Assembly: GCF_000519265.1 (NCBI RefSeq)
Contig: NZ_KI912608.1
Coordinates: 3,585,921 to 3,649,920 of the forward strand
DNA length: 64,000 nt
Source of the DNA: Desulfonatronum lacustre DSM 10312
GTDB taxonomy: Bacteria; Desulfobacterota; Desulfovibrionia; Desulfovibrionales; Desulfonatronaceae
Direction: 5' to 3'
Shown: in pieces, positions 8,644 through 18,035 of the stretch
Position numbering within the stretch: position 1 is the first letter of the stretch
Layout of the letters: each line of letters begins with the position of its first letter
Made by a program: the position numbers and the translations under genes
Notes under the pieces: model-generated
Seen by the model: only the letters and a program-made list of their open reading frames with translations
Databases searched by the model: none
What the model was told of the DNA's origin: nothing

Positions 8644-9482
8644 GCTTCCGGACCGGATTCCGTTTCCAGGGGTTGGACGTCGATCCAGCGGACCTTTTTC
8701 TGATCCGCGTCCTTGATCCGGAAGCGGAAGTCCTGAATGTCGAAAACATCGCCCTTGCGTGGGACCCGTCCGGCCAGTTGAGACAGGTAGCCCCCGATGG
8801 TGTCCACCTGGTCGCTATCCAGATCGACCACAAGGTTTTCGCGCAATTCCGTCAGTTCGGTCCTGCCGGAGATTAGGTAGCCTCCATCTCCCTGGACCTG
8901 GATGTCGTCGGGACGCGGGGCGTCGTATTCGTCCTCAATGTCCCCGACGATCTCCTCCAGGACGTCCTCGAAGGTGAGCATGCCCGAGGTCCCGCCGTAC
9001 TCGTCCAGGGCGATTGCCAGATGATTTTTGCGCGACTGAAACTCCTGGAGCATTTCCATGACGTTCTTGGTTTCCGGAATGAACAGGGGCTCGCGCAGGA
9101 TTTCCTCCAGTCTGTTGCGAGGGGATGGCGTGGGATGGAGCACGAACTGCAAGAGGTCCTTGGCGTGCACGATGCCCACGATGTTGTCCTTGTTGTCCTT
9201 GTAGATCGGAATCCGGGTGTGACCGTGGGCGATGATCAACTCGGCCACGTCCTCGATCCGATCCTCGATCTCGGCGCAGACGATATCCGTGCGCGGAATC
9301 ATGATTTCATGGACTTGCTTGCGTCCCAGGCGAAGCACTTTGAGGACGATGGAGGCCTCCTCCTTGCGGATCTCGCCTTCGTCCCTGGCCGCCAGAATGA
9401 TGGCTTCAATGCTGGATGCGTCGTCCTTGCGGAAAATCCGTTTGAACATGCTCCAGAATTTGCCTTCTATGCCCTCTTCCAA
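8640..9482 (-). CDS. CorC/HlyC-type CBS-domain protein
   Basis: The 280-residue soluble protein has two CBS domains (about residues 65-185), with family motifs IMIPRTDIV and EYGGTSGMLTFEDVLEEIVGDI, and a C-terminal CorC_HlyC domain (about 195-270) with TIGGYLSQLAGRVP. Members are linked to magnesium/cobalt efflux and membrane integrity. The start is a TTG at 9482, supported by GGGAGG five bases upstream; the first ATG would remove 11 residues. It lies between the PilZ gene and lnt on the same strand. The N-terminal DUF21 membrane domain of larger relatives is absent, as in E. coli CorC. Confidence 0.92.
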   Translation of the reverse strand: MEEGIEGKFWSMFKRIFRKDDASSIEAIILAARDEGEIRKEEASIVLKVLRLGRKQVHEIMIPRTDIVCAEIEDRIEDVAELIIAHGHTRIPIYKDNKDNIVGIVHAKDLLQFVLHPTPSPRNRLEEILREPLFIPETKNVMEMLQEFQSRKNHLAIALDEYGGTSGMLTFEDVLEEIVGDIEDEYDAPRPDDIQVQGDGGYLISGRTELTELRENLVVDLDSDQVDTIGGYLSQLAGRVPRKGDVFDIQDFRFRIKDADQKKVRWIDVQPLETESGPEA

Positions 9483-9538
9483 AGATTCCTCCCGTTTTGT
9501 TTGGTTTTGGGGGTTAGGGGGTCAACCTAAAAAAATCA

Positions 9539-10576
9539 TCAAACCAAGCCCTTTTCTCGGTACAAACCCAAATGACGCTTGAAAACCCAGTCCTCGATTT
9601 CTTCAACACCCTTGCCGTCCAGAGATTTCCAGCGTCTCGAGCCTTCCATGGCGGGCAGGTGGGCGACGAAGGAGAGTCCGATCAGGCGTTTACCGTGGGT
9701 CGGGTCGATGAAAACATTCCGGACCTGGGTCAAGAGCTGGTAGGTTTGCGCAGAGCCTTGCTCCGGGTCGCGCAGGACCAAGCGGATGTAGAACCGGTGG
9801 CCTTTTTCCAGGTCCGCACCCAGGGCCTTGGGCAGCGGAGGGCGCAGTTCCAGCAAAAGGCCGCCGGCGGAAATGTTCAGAACGCGGAGTGGGTTCTCCT
9901 GTTGGGTGACCAAGTACTCCAGCAGGGGCGGATCATCCTCGGGGCGGTGGAGATTGGAGAGGGTTTCCGGCCAGATCTGAAGCTCGGGGATATCCTCGCT
10001 GGGCGGGTCCAGGCGGAGGTGGTCGCGACGCTGCTTGCGATCCAATTGGTCCGGGATGGCCAGGACGATGCGCTGGATCGCTTGGCGGGAGGCGATGTCG
10101 ATGATGGTGGTCGCAAAGGAGAAGAACAGCCATTTTGTTTCTTTGCGTTGTCCGGCGATTTTGAAGTAGCAGACGACGCGCCGCCCGACCCAGGACGGCT
10201 GGGGCTTGATGAACCCGGAAACTTCCAGCGTGATCCCTACGGCGGGATCAATGTCCGTGGGGGAGCAGGCAAAACCGGTTCGCTGGGCGCTTTCGTCCTG
10301 GAACCGTAATTCATGCGTGGCGCGCTGTTGGAGCGCTTCGTTGAGAATGTCTTGAATCTTGGTCGGTTCGTGGATGGAAAAACCGGCGGTTCCCGAGCCC
10401 CTGGCGCGACGATACAGCGTGACCGCCGCGGAAACCAGGGCCAGGAACAGAATCAGGGCGATGGTTATGGTCAACGGTTTTTGGGCGTCCGAAACGCTGA
10501 ATCCCCAATTCTGGAAATAGAACCCGGCCTGGCTCACGGGCAATGGAAGGAGAGCGACCGGGCTTACGGGGAACAT
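9539..10576 (-). CDS. Membrane-anchored PilZ-domain protein
   Basis: This 345-residue protein has one transmembrane helix (about 34-56) and a cytoplasmic region that ends in a PilZ-like domain. The c-di-GMP contact residues fit the PilZ pattern: RDHLR (184-188, RxxxR) and NISAGG (234-239, NxSxxG). The middle (about 70-180) looks like the YcgR-N-type beta domain. It probably senses c-di-GMP at the inner membrane. It overlaps the upstream lipoprotein gene by 13 bp, which places it in the mla-like operon. No Shine-Dalgarno was seen, but only one Met lies near the N-terminus. Confidence 0.8.
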   Translation of the reverse strand: MFPVSPVALLPLPVSQAGFYFQNWGFSVSDAQKPLTITIALILFLALVSAAVTLYRRARGSGTAGFSIHEPTKIQDILNEALQQRATHELRFQDESAQRTGFACSPTDIDPAVGITLEVSGFIKPQPSWVGRRVVCYFKIAGQRKETKWLFFSFATTIIDIASRQAIQRIVLAIPDQLDRKQRRDHLRLDPPSEDIPELQIWPETLSNLHRPEDDPPLLEYLVTQQENPLRVLNISAGGLLLELRPPLPKALGADLEKGHRFYIRLVLRDPEQGSAQTYQLLTQVRNVFIDPTHGKRLIGLSFVAHLPAMEGSRRWKSLDGKGVEEIEDWVFKRHLGLYREKGLV

Positions 10577-11289
10577 GGCTGAATCAGGCCGCGCAGGAGA
10601 TCAACGCGGTTTTGGATGTGGAGAACCTCGGCCGGGTCCGGAGTCAAGGACAGGATAAAGTTCCAGTCTTCGATGAGAAAGACGACCCAGCCTTGCCCGG
10701 CATCCAGTTCGCGGGTCCGGTGGATGAGCATCCGGGCCTGTTCCAACTGGTCGGCTTCCAAGGCGGCTTTGGTGGCCTTGCGTCCGTAGACCGAGGCGAA
10801 GAGCGGGTCCGGCTCCGCGCCCAGCTTGGCGGCAAGGGCCGTGAACGCCCCTTGTTCGAGCATTTCGCGGTAGGCACGGTCCGTCGGCGTGAGATGATCT
10901 TCGGCTTGAACTTCGTGGACCGCGTCGGTGCCGGGAAGGTCGAGCTCCGGACAGGCCAATCCGGTCTCGGCCAGGTTTCGGGCCGCTTCCAGATGGTGGT
11001 CCGCGTCCAGGTTCAGGTATTGGTGCAGTTTCCAGGCGATCAGGTGGTTTCGCGCGGCGGAGCAAAAGTCGTCCTGGAGCTGATAGCTTTCCAGGCTGCG
11101 TTCGAACAGTCCCTGGGCCTCGCACCAGCGGCCTTGCAGGAAAAGCTGGATGAACTCATGCCGTTGGGCTTCGGCCATGCGCAGTGTGTCCGGGGGGGGG
11201 TACGCAGTCCGCGACGAGGAAGACCCGCAGGCCCACAGGGTCGGAAAAAGGGCGACGAGCAGCGCCAGAAATATGATGCGGATCGACAC
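10564..11289 (-). CDS. Putative lipoprotein of the mla operon
   Basis: The 241-residue protein begins with a hydrophobic signal ending LWAC, so Cys21 is a plausible lipidation site although Trp at -2 is unusual. The rest is alpha-helical and soluble with TPR-like character (LFERSLESYQ, EADQLEQARMLIH), with no domain I can name. The start is a GTG at 11289 with AGGAG eight bases upstream. It lies 14 bp after mlaD, so it is probably the outer-membrane or periplasmic partner of the lipid transport system, a position often held by an ABC-type lipoprotein. It may be an MlaA/MlaC analogue, but it shows no homology to either that I can see. Confidence 0.75.
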   Translation of the reverse strand: MSIRIIFLALLVALFPTLWACGSSSSRTAYPPPDTLRMAEAQRHEFIQLFLQGRWCEAQGLFERSLESYQLQDDFCSAARNHLIAWKLHQYLNLDADHHLEAARNLAETGLACPELDLPGTDAVHEVQAEDHLTPTDRAYREMLEQGAFTALAAKLGAEPDPLFASVYGRKATKAALEADQLEQARMLIHRTRELDAGQGWVVFLIEDWNFILSLTPDPAEVLHIQNRVDLLRGLIQPCSP

Positions 11290-11303
11290 CGTTCACTCTC
11301 CTT

Positions 11304-12287
11304 TTACGGCCAGGGATAGGCGTGTTCCGGCCCGGTCGCCTCCCGGCGGGAAAGCGGCCAGGTTTCCTTGAGCCGCAACAACAGTTCCGTGCCCAGCCGC
11401 AGGCTGTACTCCCCCTGACGGCGCAGGCTGACCAGGTCGTGGGTCGCGGTTTTTACGTCTTCGGAAATCTGGGTGATGTTGGCCAACAGCGGCGTGACGT
11501 CCTCACGAATGCCCTGGAACTCCACGATCAGAACGTTCACCTCTCGGATCACCCCGGCGATCTCCTCCTGGATCGGCGCCAAGTCTTCCACCCGCAGCGC
11601 CGCGGTGTCCAGCAGGCGGTTGACGCCCTGCATCGCGGTATCAGCTTGACTTAGGATCTGATCGATATGCTCGACGGGGCGAGGGTCTTCGGCAAGGTAG
11701 TGGATCAGGCCGTGTTCGGCCAGGAGACGTTCGGTCATGGTTTGGGCGTTGACCAGGATGCGGCGCACCGGGCCTTCCTGGTCAACGAGGTAATCGGTCA
11801 GATCCCAGATGTTGATCACGATGGCCCTGAGCGCCTCGACCACCGGTTGCATTTCCTCAATCAGCTCGGTGATCCCGCCGACTCTGTCCAGGCGGATCAC
11901 CGAGCCTTCCTCCAGTACCGGAGAGGTTTCCGTGCCGGGCAGGAGCTTCAGGAAGCTGTTGCCGATGAAGCCCTCTTGGTCCAGAATGATCCTGGCGTCC
12001 TCGGTGAACCACTGCTGATAGCGCTTCAGGACGCGGATGGTCACCCGGACTTGGTCCACCCGGTCCAGGGTCACTTCCGTGACCTGCCCGACGTTGAAAC
12101 CGGAGAGGCGAACGGGAATGCCCGGTTCGATCCGTTCGCCGGTCTGGCTGATCACGGTGTATTGGATGCGCTCGGCGAAGAGGTCCTTCTTGATCCCGAT
12201 ATAGACGATCAGAACAACCACGGCGACGAGGATGGCCAGCACGAAAAAGCCGACCTTGAGTTCCAGGATGCGTTGGTTGAGGCTCAT
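11304..12287 (-). CDS. mlaD: MCE/MlaD-family lipid transport protein
   Basis: The 327-residue protein has an N-terminal membrane helix (about 12-33), then an MCE domain with YTVISQTGERIEPGIPVRLSG and VGQVTEVTLD. A long helical tail (about 150-310) is of the sort that forms tube or needle extensions in longer MCE proteins. MlaD sits in the inner membrane as a hexamer and carries phospholipid across the periplasm between inner and outer membranes. The start overlaps the stop of the MlaF-like gene (ATGA). It is longer than E. coli MlaD (183 residues) because of the tail. Confidence 0.92.
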   Translation of the reverse strand: MSLNQRILELKVGFFVLAILVAVVVLIVYIGIKKDLFAERIQYTVISQTGERIEPGIPVRLSGFNVGQVTEVTLDRVDQVRVTIRVLKRYQQWFTEDARIILDQEGFIGNSFLKLLPGTETSPVLEEGSVIRLDRVGGITELIEEMQPVVEALRAIVINIWDLTDYLVDQEGPVRRILVNAQTMTERLLAEHGLIHYLAEDPRPVEHIDQILSQADTAMQGVNRLLDTAALRVEDLAPIQEEIAGVIREVNVLIVEFQGIREDVTPLLANITQISEDVKTATHDLVSLRRQGEYSLRLGTELLLRLKETWPLSRREATGPEHAYPWP

Positions 12288-12829
12288 GGCGTCGAGTTCA
12301 GTTCAATGACGGGGTATTCCAAGGAAGTATAGACATCCTGATCGATTGACAAGCAGGCGACCCAGAGAAAAACGTCTTGATCCAGGATTTCCGCTGCCCG
12401 GTGCAGGATGTCGCAGTCCGAGCGGGAAAGCGTGGGCAAAAAAATAAAGGTCGATTCGTTGGCCATGCAGCGTAACAGATGCATTTTCAACAGCATCGGC
12501 CTGCTCATGAACTGGGCCTGCTGATCCAGGCTTTCATTCACTCCCAGGGCGTCGACGAGGTCCTGGATTTTCTTCCGGCAGGAATGAAGCGACATGGTCT
12601 TGTGGTACATGCACCCCAGGACGATGTTCTCCAGTGCGGAAAGGTTGGTCAGAAAGGGGAAGTCGTCGCTGATGATCCCGATGTGGAAGTCGGACTGAAG
12701 GACCATGGCCGTGAGCCGGGAAATCGTGGACTCGTCCTCGGAAACCAGGAGCAGGTGTCGGCGCTGGGCCGTGAGGGTGGAAATGGAGATCGGGAGCGTG
12801 GACATGGCTTTACGACGATTCGTTTGCAT
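12284..12829 (-). CDS. Degenerate MlaF-like protein (ABC ATPase without Walker A)
   Basis: The gene lies exactly where mlaF would be, between mlaE and mlaD. The 181-residue product keeps an ABC-like mid-region: FPFLTNLSALENIVLG resembles the Q-loop/LTVxENV stretch and KIQDLVDALGV the helix before the signature. There is no P-loop (GxxGxGKS), the LSGGQ position reads FMSRPMLLK, and the Walker B position reads TFIFLPT instead of hhhhDE. It is about 70 residues shorter than a normal ATPase. It is probably a structural relic or a non-hydrolysing regulator. The start is uncertain (ATG at 12829 or 12805). It overlaps mlaD by 4 bp. Confidence 0.72.
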   Translation of the reverse strand: MQTNRRKAMSTLPISISTLTAQRRHLLLVSEDESTISRLTAMVLQSDFHIGIISDDFPFLTNLSALENIVLGCMYHKTMSLHSCRKKIQDLVDALGVNESLDQQAQFMSRPMLLKMHLLRCMANESTFIFLPTLSRSDCDILHRAAEILDQDVFLWVACLSIDQDVYTSLEYPVIELNSTP

Positions 12830-12832
12830 CCT

Positions 12833-13612
12833 CTAAAACAGGTTGAAGAGCACTTCCACGGCGATGATCAGGGTGACGGTCTGGATCATGCCCTGGATCA
12901 GCCGGATGGGAACTTCCGTGAAGGAACGCTGGACGCTGAGTCCGCGCTGCAGGGCTACCAGACAGACCAGGCCGGCCATGATCGTGGATTTGGCGATCAT
13001 GGTCAGGACGTCGAAGACATGCACCGCTTCCAGGAGCCGGTCCAGGTAGCTGGCAAAGGTGATGTCGTGCAGGAACCCCAGCGTAAAAAAGCCGCCGAAC
13101 AGTCCGACGATACAGAAACAAAAGCTCAGGCAAGGGCCGGCGATCAGAAAGGCCGTCAGTCGGGGCAGATACAGATACTCCGCCACCGGAACAGCCAGGG
13201 CGTCCAGGGTGGCGATTTCCCGGTTGATCTTCATCAGGGCCACCTCGGTCAGCACCGCGGTTCCCGAGCGCAGGACGATGATCAGGGTGCAGGTGATGGG
13301 TGCGATGTAGTGGAGCATGGCCGTGACCAGATACGCCCCGATCTGTTCGTAGGCACCCAGGCTGAGCAGGATGCGCAGCAGGATGTGCACCGTGACCGAG
13401 CCCAGGATCAGGGCCGCCACGATGATGATGGTCAGCGGCTGGACCGCGGTGAAGTAGACTTGGCGGACAAGGACGAAAAAAACGGCTGGATTGAAAAAGG
13501 AAAGCCGCGCGAATGCCGAACCGGTCTGGCCCAGAATGCGCGCCATCCGGGTGTAGCTTTGGGACCGGTCAATGGCCCAACGACCCAGGGTTTGGACCAG
13601 GGGGAGGCTCAT
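12833..13612 (-). CDS. mlaE: MlaE-family permease
   Basis: The 259-residue inner-membrane protein of the MlaE/YrbE family has about five to six helices. It shows typical segments: [13 protein letters not shown]-like text ([10 protein letters not shown]), [20 protein letters not shown] and FGGFFTLGF. MlaE forms the membrane core of the retrograde phospholipid transporter. I place the start at 13612, where ATG overlaps the mnmG stop (ATGA); the open frame extends farther upstream inside mnmG, but that part is not family-like. It opens the mlaE, mlaF-like, mlaD, lipoprotein, PilZ series. Confidence 0.92.
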   Translation of the reverse strand: MSLPLVQTLGRWAIDRSQSYTRMARILGQTGSAFARLSFFNPAVFFVLVRQVYFTAVQPLTIIIVAALILGSVTVHILLRILLSLGAYEQIGAYLVTAMLHYIAPITCTLIIVLRSGTAVLTEVALMKINREIATLDALAVPVAEYLYLPRLTAFLIAGPCLSFCFCIVGLFGGFFTLGFLHDITFASYLDRLLEAVHVFDVLTMIAKSTIMAGLVCLVALQRGLSVQRSFTEVPIRLIQGMIQTVTLIIAVEVLFNLF

Positions 13613-15594
13613 GGTTCGGGGGTGGTCGGCGGATTTGGCGGTGTGGAAGGCGTTTTCTCCATCTTGCGCAGGTGAATGCGTAGACATCCCAGGGCCGCCG
13701 GGGTGACGCCGGAAATCCGGCCGGCCTGGCCCAGGTTCAACGGCCTGACGCGGCACAACTTTTCCCGAACCTCACGGGAAAGTCCAGCAACATGTTCGAA
13801 GTCCAGGTTTTCCGGCAAACGGATTTGTTCCAGGGACTGGTCCCGGTCGGCCAGTTCCTCTTGCCGGGTCAGGTACCCCGCGTATTTAACCCGGTTCTCC
13901 ACTTCCTCGGCCACGTCCTGCTCCAGGCTTGCCAAGTCCGGCCAAAAATCGGTCAGGTCGCCCAGGTGCAGTTCCGGTCGACGGAGCAGTTCCTCCAGAG
14001 TGAGGACCTTGCCAGGCAGGGCCGTGCCCCGTGACTCGCAGAACGCCTTGGTGGCGGCGTCAGGTCGGATCGTGACGGCGCGCAGTCCTTCCAGCGTGGC
14101 GTGTAAGGCTTCTTGTTTGCGCGAAAAAATATGCCAGTGATCGTCCTGAACCAGACCCCGGGTCAGGGATCGGCCCAGGGGGGTCAGGCGCTGATCCGCG
14201 TTGCCCTCGCGCAACAACAGGCGGTGTTCGGCCCGAGAAGTGAACATCCGGTAAGGTTCGCGGGTGCCTTTGGTAACCAGGTCGTCCACCAGCACGGCCA
14301 TGTAGGCCTGGTCGCGCCCGAGGAGAAAGGGCGGATCGCCGGTCAGAGCCGCGGCGATGTTCAGCGCGGCCCACAGTCCCTGGGCCGCAGCCTCCTCATA
14401 GCCGGAGGTGCCGTTGATCTGTCCGGCCAAGTACAAGCCGCGAACGGCCTTGGTCTCCAGGGTTGGCAGAAGCTGTTCCGGGAAGACGAAATCGTACTCA
14501 ATGGCGTAGCCGGGGCGGACGATCTGGGCCTTTTCCAGGCCGGGGATGGTGCGCAGCATGGCTCGTTGAACTTCCAGGGGCAGGCTGGTGGGCAATCCGT
14601 TGGGATAGACTTCCGGATGGTCCACCCCTTCGGGCTCCACGAAGACCTGGTGGCGGTCCTTGTCCGGGAACCGGGCTATCTTGTCCTCAATGGACGGACA
14701 GTAACGCGCTCCGGTGCCCTGGATGATTCCGGTATACAGCGGGGAGCGGTCCAGGCCGGAGCGGATCACGGCGTGGGTGGCCGTGTTGGTATGGGTCAGG
14801 TGGCAGGGAATCTGGGGCAGACGGATGCCGGGAGAATGAAAACTGAAGGGCCGCGGCGGTTCGTCGCCGGGTTGCGGGATCATGGATTGGTAGTCGATGC
14901 TGTCGCGCCGCAACCGAGGCACTGTGCCGGTCTTCAGTCGACCCAGTTCCAGGCCGAGCCGGAGCAGGTCCGTGGAAAGCGATTTTGCCGGAGGGTCGCC
15001 GAGTCGCCCGCCGGAAAAGTGTTCCAGGCCGATGTGGATCAGGCCGCGCAAAAAGGTGCCCGTGGTCAGGAGCACGGCCCGGGCGGGCAGGTTTTCGCCC
15101 AGACGGGTGCGCACGCCCAGGACGCGTCCGTCCCGGTCAAGCAGGCCGTCCACCATTTCCTGTCGGACCCAGAGCCGCTCTTGGGCAAAGACGTCCCGCT
15201 GGACCACCCGCATGTAGACGTCCCGGTCGATCTGGGCCCTGGTGGCCCGGACGGCCGGCCCCTTGCGGGTATTCAAAATCCGAAACTGGATACCGGCCTG
15301 GTCGGCCCAAACACCCATGCATCCGCCCAGGGCGTCGATCTCCTTGACCATGTGCCCCTTGGCCAAGCCGCCGATGGCCGGATTACAGGAAAGGTGGCCG
15401 ACGCGGTCGATGTTGATGGTCAGCAGCAGAGTGTTCAGGCCCATCCGGGCCGCGGCCATGGCCGCCTCGCACCCGGCATGGCCGGCGCCGACGACGATGA
15501 CGTCGAATTGGTCCGGCTCCAGAGGCTTGCGAAGGATCACGCGGTTGGAGGGCCGGGGAGAGGGAGGTTCTTCAGTGGTCGAGGATCGAGGCAT
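13609..15594 (-). CDS. mnmG: tRNA U34 carboxymethylaminomethyl modification enzyme
   Basis: MnmG (GidA) is an FAD enzyme that with MnmE modifies the wobble uridine of several tRNAs. The 661-residue protein has the FAD-binding [15 protein letters not shown] near residues 31-45, the family signature [12 protein letters not shown] (here [12 protein letters not shown]), [16 protein letters not shown] and [13 protein letters not shown]. It is slightly longer than E. coli (629) because of an N-terminal Pro/Ser-rich lead. It precedes and overlaps mlaE by 4 bp. No mnmE is in the window. Confidence 0.97.
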   Translation of the reverse strand: MPRSSTTEEPPSPRPSNRVILRKPLEPDQFDVIVVGAGHAGCEAAMAAARMGLNTLLLTINIDRVGHLSCNPAIGGLAKGHMVKEIDALGGCMGVWADQAGIQFRILNTRKGPAVRATRAQIDRDVYMRVVQRDVFAQERLWVRQEMVDGLLDRDGRVLGVRTRLGENLPARAVLLTTGTFLRGLIHIGLEHFSGGRLGDPPAKSLSTDLLRLGLELGRLKTGTVPRLRRDSIDYQSMIPQPGDEPPRPFSFHSPGIRLPQIPCHLTHTNTATHAVIRSGLDRSPLYTGIIQGTGARYCPSIEDKIARFPDKDRHQVFVEPEGVDHPEVYPNGLPTSLPLEVQRAMLRTIPGLEKAQIVRPGYAIEYDFVFPEQLLPTLETKAVRGLYLAGQINGTSGYEEAAAQGLWAALNIAAALTGDPPFLLGRDQAYMAVLVDDLVTKGTREPYRMFTSRAEHRLLLREGNADQRLTPLGRSLTRGLVQDDHWHIFSRKQEALHATLEGLRAVTIRPDAATKAFCESRGTALPGKVLTLEELLRRPELHLGDLTDFWPDLASLEQDVAEEVENRVKYAGYLTRQEELADRDQSLEQIRLPENLDFEHVAGLSREVREKLCRVRPLNLGQAGRISGVTPAALGCLRIHLRKMEKTPSTPPNPPTTPEP

Positions 15595-15668
15595 GGGGAT
15601 GGCGAAGGACCACCCGGATCAAACCCGGGAGATCTCGGAAAGATTCGTCCCGATTTCCTGTTCGGTTT

Positions 15669-16904
15669 TCAGGCCGGGTCGTTCATGCACAGGACATGGG
15701 CCATGACCTGTGCATCGGCCAGGGTGTTTCGGATGGATGAATGCTCGTTGGGCTGGTGGGCCGTGCCCAAAAGAGTGGACCAGACCACGCAGGGGATGTC
15801 TTGGCGGCGCAGAAACGAAGCCACTGTGCCGCCGCCGATGCCCATGGGCCTGGGGTTGGTCCCGTGCACGGCCCGGACCGCGGCCAGCATACGCTGAACA
15901 ATGGGACTTTCCGGTGGGGTGGCCGGTGCCGAGCGGACTTCCTGGACGATCTCCCACTCCACGCGCACCCCGTGGTCCGCAGCCATCCCGACGCAGATCT
16001 CGTCCACGGCGGCTTGTACCTCGTCCAGGTCGTATTGGACCAGGACCCGGCAGTCCACATAAAAGACGTCCAGCCCGGGAATGGTGTTCACGTTGGGGAC
16101 ATTGGCTTCTTTTTTCGTCGCTTCGAAGGTGGAGTTGGGTGGAAAGAACAGCGGGTCCTGATGGTCGAAGCGGGTGTACAGGGAGCGCAGGCGCAGGATC
16201 AGGTCCGAGGCGGCGACCAGACTGTTGACGCCTTTTTGGGGGGTGGAGGCGTGACACTGTTTGCCGAAGACCGAGAATTTCAACCAGAGCAAGCTTTTCT
16301 CTGCCACTTCAACCATTTCTCCATCCGCGGTCCCGAAGTCCGGGATCAGGATCAAATCCTGGGGACCAAAGAGATCCCGGCGGTGGGTCAGCACGTAATC
16401 CAGTCCCTTGGCGCTGGCGGTCTCCTCGTCCGCGACGAAGAGCATCCCAAAATTGATGGGCGGCGGCTCAGACCCGGCGAGCACGGCCTCGGCCACCAGC
16501 AACGAGGCCACCAAGCCCTGGTGGTTGTCCTCCACGCCGCGTCCGTAGATCAGGTCCCCGTCCACCCGCAGCTCGTAAGGCGGGCTGGTCCACAATCCCG
16601 CGTCACCCGGAGGGACGATGTCGGTGTGCGAAATGACCCAGAATGTCCGCGAAGTGTCCCGGCCCGGAATCACCGCGGCCAGATTGGGCCGGAAGCCGCA
16701 GGACACGGTGTCGTCCGGAGCCGGGATCTCCTCGATGTGCTGGATACCCATGGACCGCAGCAGACGCAGCAGGTGTTCGGCCTTTTCCCGTTCTCCCTGG
16801 CCGCCGTTGATCGGGCCCAGGGCCGGGATAGCCACCAGATCGCGCTGCAGTTCGATCAACCGGTCGCGTCCACCGGCGATGAAGGAGCACAAAGCGTCAC
16901 ACAT
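15669..16904 (-). CDS. M20-family metallopeptidase
   Basis: The 411-residue cytoplasmic zinc hydrolase is of the M20 (ArgE/DapE/CPG2) type. The metal ligands and catalytic acid are visible: His93 and Asp95 in SHTDIVPPGD, Asp126 in GRGVEDNHQG, Glu160-Glu161 in VADEETASAKG, and His in AHQPNEHSS near the C-terminus. A dimerisation lid lies about 190-300. Annotation pipelines often call such proteins M20 family metallo-hydrolases. Substrate is uncertain: a peptide, N-acyl amino acid or N-succinyl-diaminopimelate is possible. It lies 74 bp upstream of mnmG on the same strand. Confidence 0.92.
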   Translation of the reverse strand: MCDALCSFIAGGRDRLIELQRDLVAIPALGPINGGQGEREKAEHLLRLLRSMGIQHIEEIPAPDDTVSCGFRPNLAAVIPGRDTSRTFWVISHTDIVPPGDAGLWTSPPYELRVDGDLIYGRGVEDNHQGLVASLLVAEAVLAGSEPPPINFGMLFVADEETASAKGLDYVLTHRRDLFGPQDLILIPDFGTADGEMVEVAEKSLLWLKFSVFGKQCHASTPQKGVNSLVAASDLILRLRSLYTRFDHQDPLFFPPNSTFEATKKEANVPNVNTIPGLDVFYVDCRVLVQYDLDEVQAAVDEICVGMAADHGVRVEWEIVQEVRSAPATPPESPIVQRMLAAVRAVHGTNPRPMGIGGGTVASFLRRQDIPCVVWSTLLGTAHQPNEHSSIRNTLADAQVMAHVLCMNDPA

Positions 16905-16934
16905 CAGAGCACGGTCCCGAAACCAAAAGGTCGC

Positions 16935-17189
16935 CTAACGTCCGCGAGCAGCGCGTTTGGAGGCCTTCAAGGGGTTGACCTTGATTTTACCCTGCTTGTC
17001 CACGCTGGCCTTGACATGGGTAGCGAAGTTGCAGACCCCCAGAGCCCACTTGGCCTCGGGTTCGGCGTAGCTGCTGCAATGGCGCAATCCATCGTCTTCC
17101 TTGATCCGCTCACAGCCCTCGCACTTCTCCACCACGGGCTGAAATACAAAGGCGCCGGCGGCGCCGTTTTTCGTCTTTTCGACTTGCAT
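16935..17189 (-). CDS. PxxKW-family cysteine-rich protein
   Basis: The 84-residue protein has the family-naming motif PEAKW and four to five cysteines (KCEGCERI, HCSSY, GVCNF) that may bind a metal. Function is not established. It is common in Desulfobacterota. AGGAG seven bases upstream fixes the start at 17189; a longer open frame to 17384 crosses a repeat and is not protein-like. The basic Lys/Arg tail (KASKRAARGR) is notable. It lies 30 bp upstream of the M20 peptidase gene. Confidence 0.88.
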   Translation of the reverse strand: MQVEKTKNGAAGAFVFQPVVEKCEGCERIKEDDGLRHCSSYAEPEAKWALGVCNFATHVKASVDKQGKIKVNPLKASKRAARGR

Positions 17190-17496
17190 CGCAAAACTCC
17201 TGAAAAAGAAATTGGAAAAAGAGAGGTCTTTTATGGACAACCGCTTCGGTCTGTCAAGGCAGGACAATTTTGTTCTCGAACTACGGGGCGCTCTTGATCG
17301 GTATCGAAATCGAAATCGTGGTCGAAATCGATTTGGTAACATTCTGATTTCGATAGCGATTTCGATGGTTGCTGGCCCACCCATGGGGGTTCCTCTTGAA
17401 CATCCTGCAATCTACCACTCTGAAAGTATGGATATTTTCCAGAGAACAAAATGGCCCTGTCTGTCAAGGTGACGTTTTTCGCCCTTCCTCCTCTGC
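17190..17496. other. Non-coding gap with 6-nt periodic repeat
   Basis: This 307-bp stretch between the PxxKW gene and the HTH tail holds no supported gene. Its centre (17296-17368) is a repeat of CGAAAT and its complement: atcgaaatcgaaatcg on the left, gatttcgatagcgatttcg inverted on the right. It is similar in style to 3681-3789 and probably an extragenic palindromic element. Confidence 0.6.
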
Positions 17497-18035
17497 TCAG
17501 GATTTCGACTCCACCTGGTCATGCAGGCGCTGCAATGACGAAAGGCAGCGGTCTTGCAGGTTGAGTCGGCCGCGAGTGTTTTCCCAGCGGTAGACGCTGG
17601 CCGGAGTCACGCCCAGCTTGGCGGCGAAATCCTGGACCGTAAGGCCGGACTTTTCGCGCAACCTGGATATGCTCGTGCCCTTGGGCACGAAGGGTTTGGG
17701 CTTGGGGGCGGCTTGCGGCGTGGCCCTGGTTTTGGCGGACTGGTCTTTGGTTGGCTTTGGAGCACGAGGTTTGCCAGGCTCGACGGCTGTTTTGGCTTTT
17801 GACGCGACAGGAGGTTTGGCGGTCTTCTTCGTCGGCGAGGCAACGGTTTTTGCGGATGCTTTGCTGCTCGGCGCTGTTTCGGCCTTGGCCTTGGTCCCGG
17901 CTGGCGTTGTTTTCGTCGTTGCTTTTCTCCGCGGACTCGCGGTGGTGGTTTTGGAGGCAGGCTCGGCAGGCGGGCCAGGATCCATTGCTTCGTCCAGTTC
18001 GATGCCGAAAATATCGCCCAGGGAATCTGCTTTAG
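17497..18035 (-). pseudogene. Orphan C-terminal part of a Lys/Ala-rich XRE-type HTH protein
   Basis: In a frame different from the SNF2 gene, this stretch encodes ADSLGDIFGIELDEAM, then about 90 residues rich in Ala, Lys, Pro and Thr (histone H1/AlgP-like), and a C-terminal helix-turn-helix. The helix-turn-helix includes LREKSGLTVQDFAAKLGV, then TPASVYRWE. The sequence looks genuinely protein-like, yet it has no upstream start of its own: the first ATG in frame is at 17985 and no Shine-Dalgarno is visible. It reads as the tail of a DNA-binding protein whose 5' end was lost when it was joined to the SNF2 gene. Confidence 0.6.

Noticed and set aside
7030-8703. 557-residue open frame on the plus strand opposite lnt
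   Set aside because: Antisense shadow of a GC-rich gene; the minus strand encodes a complete Lnt with its catalytic triad.
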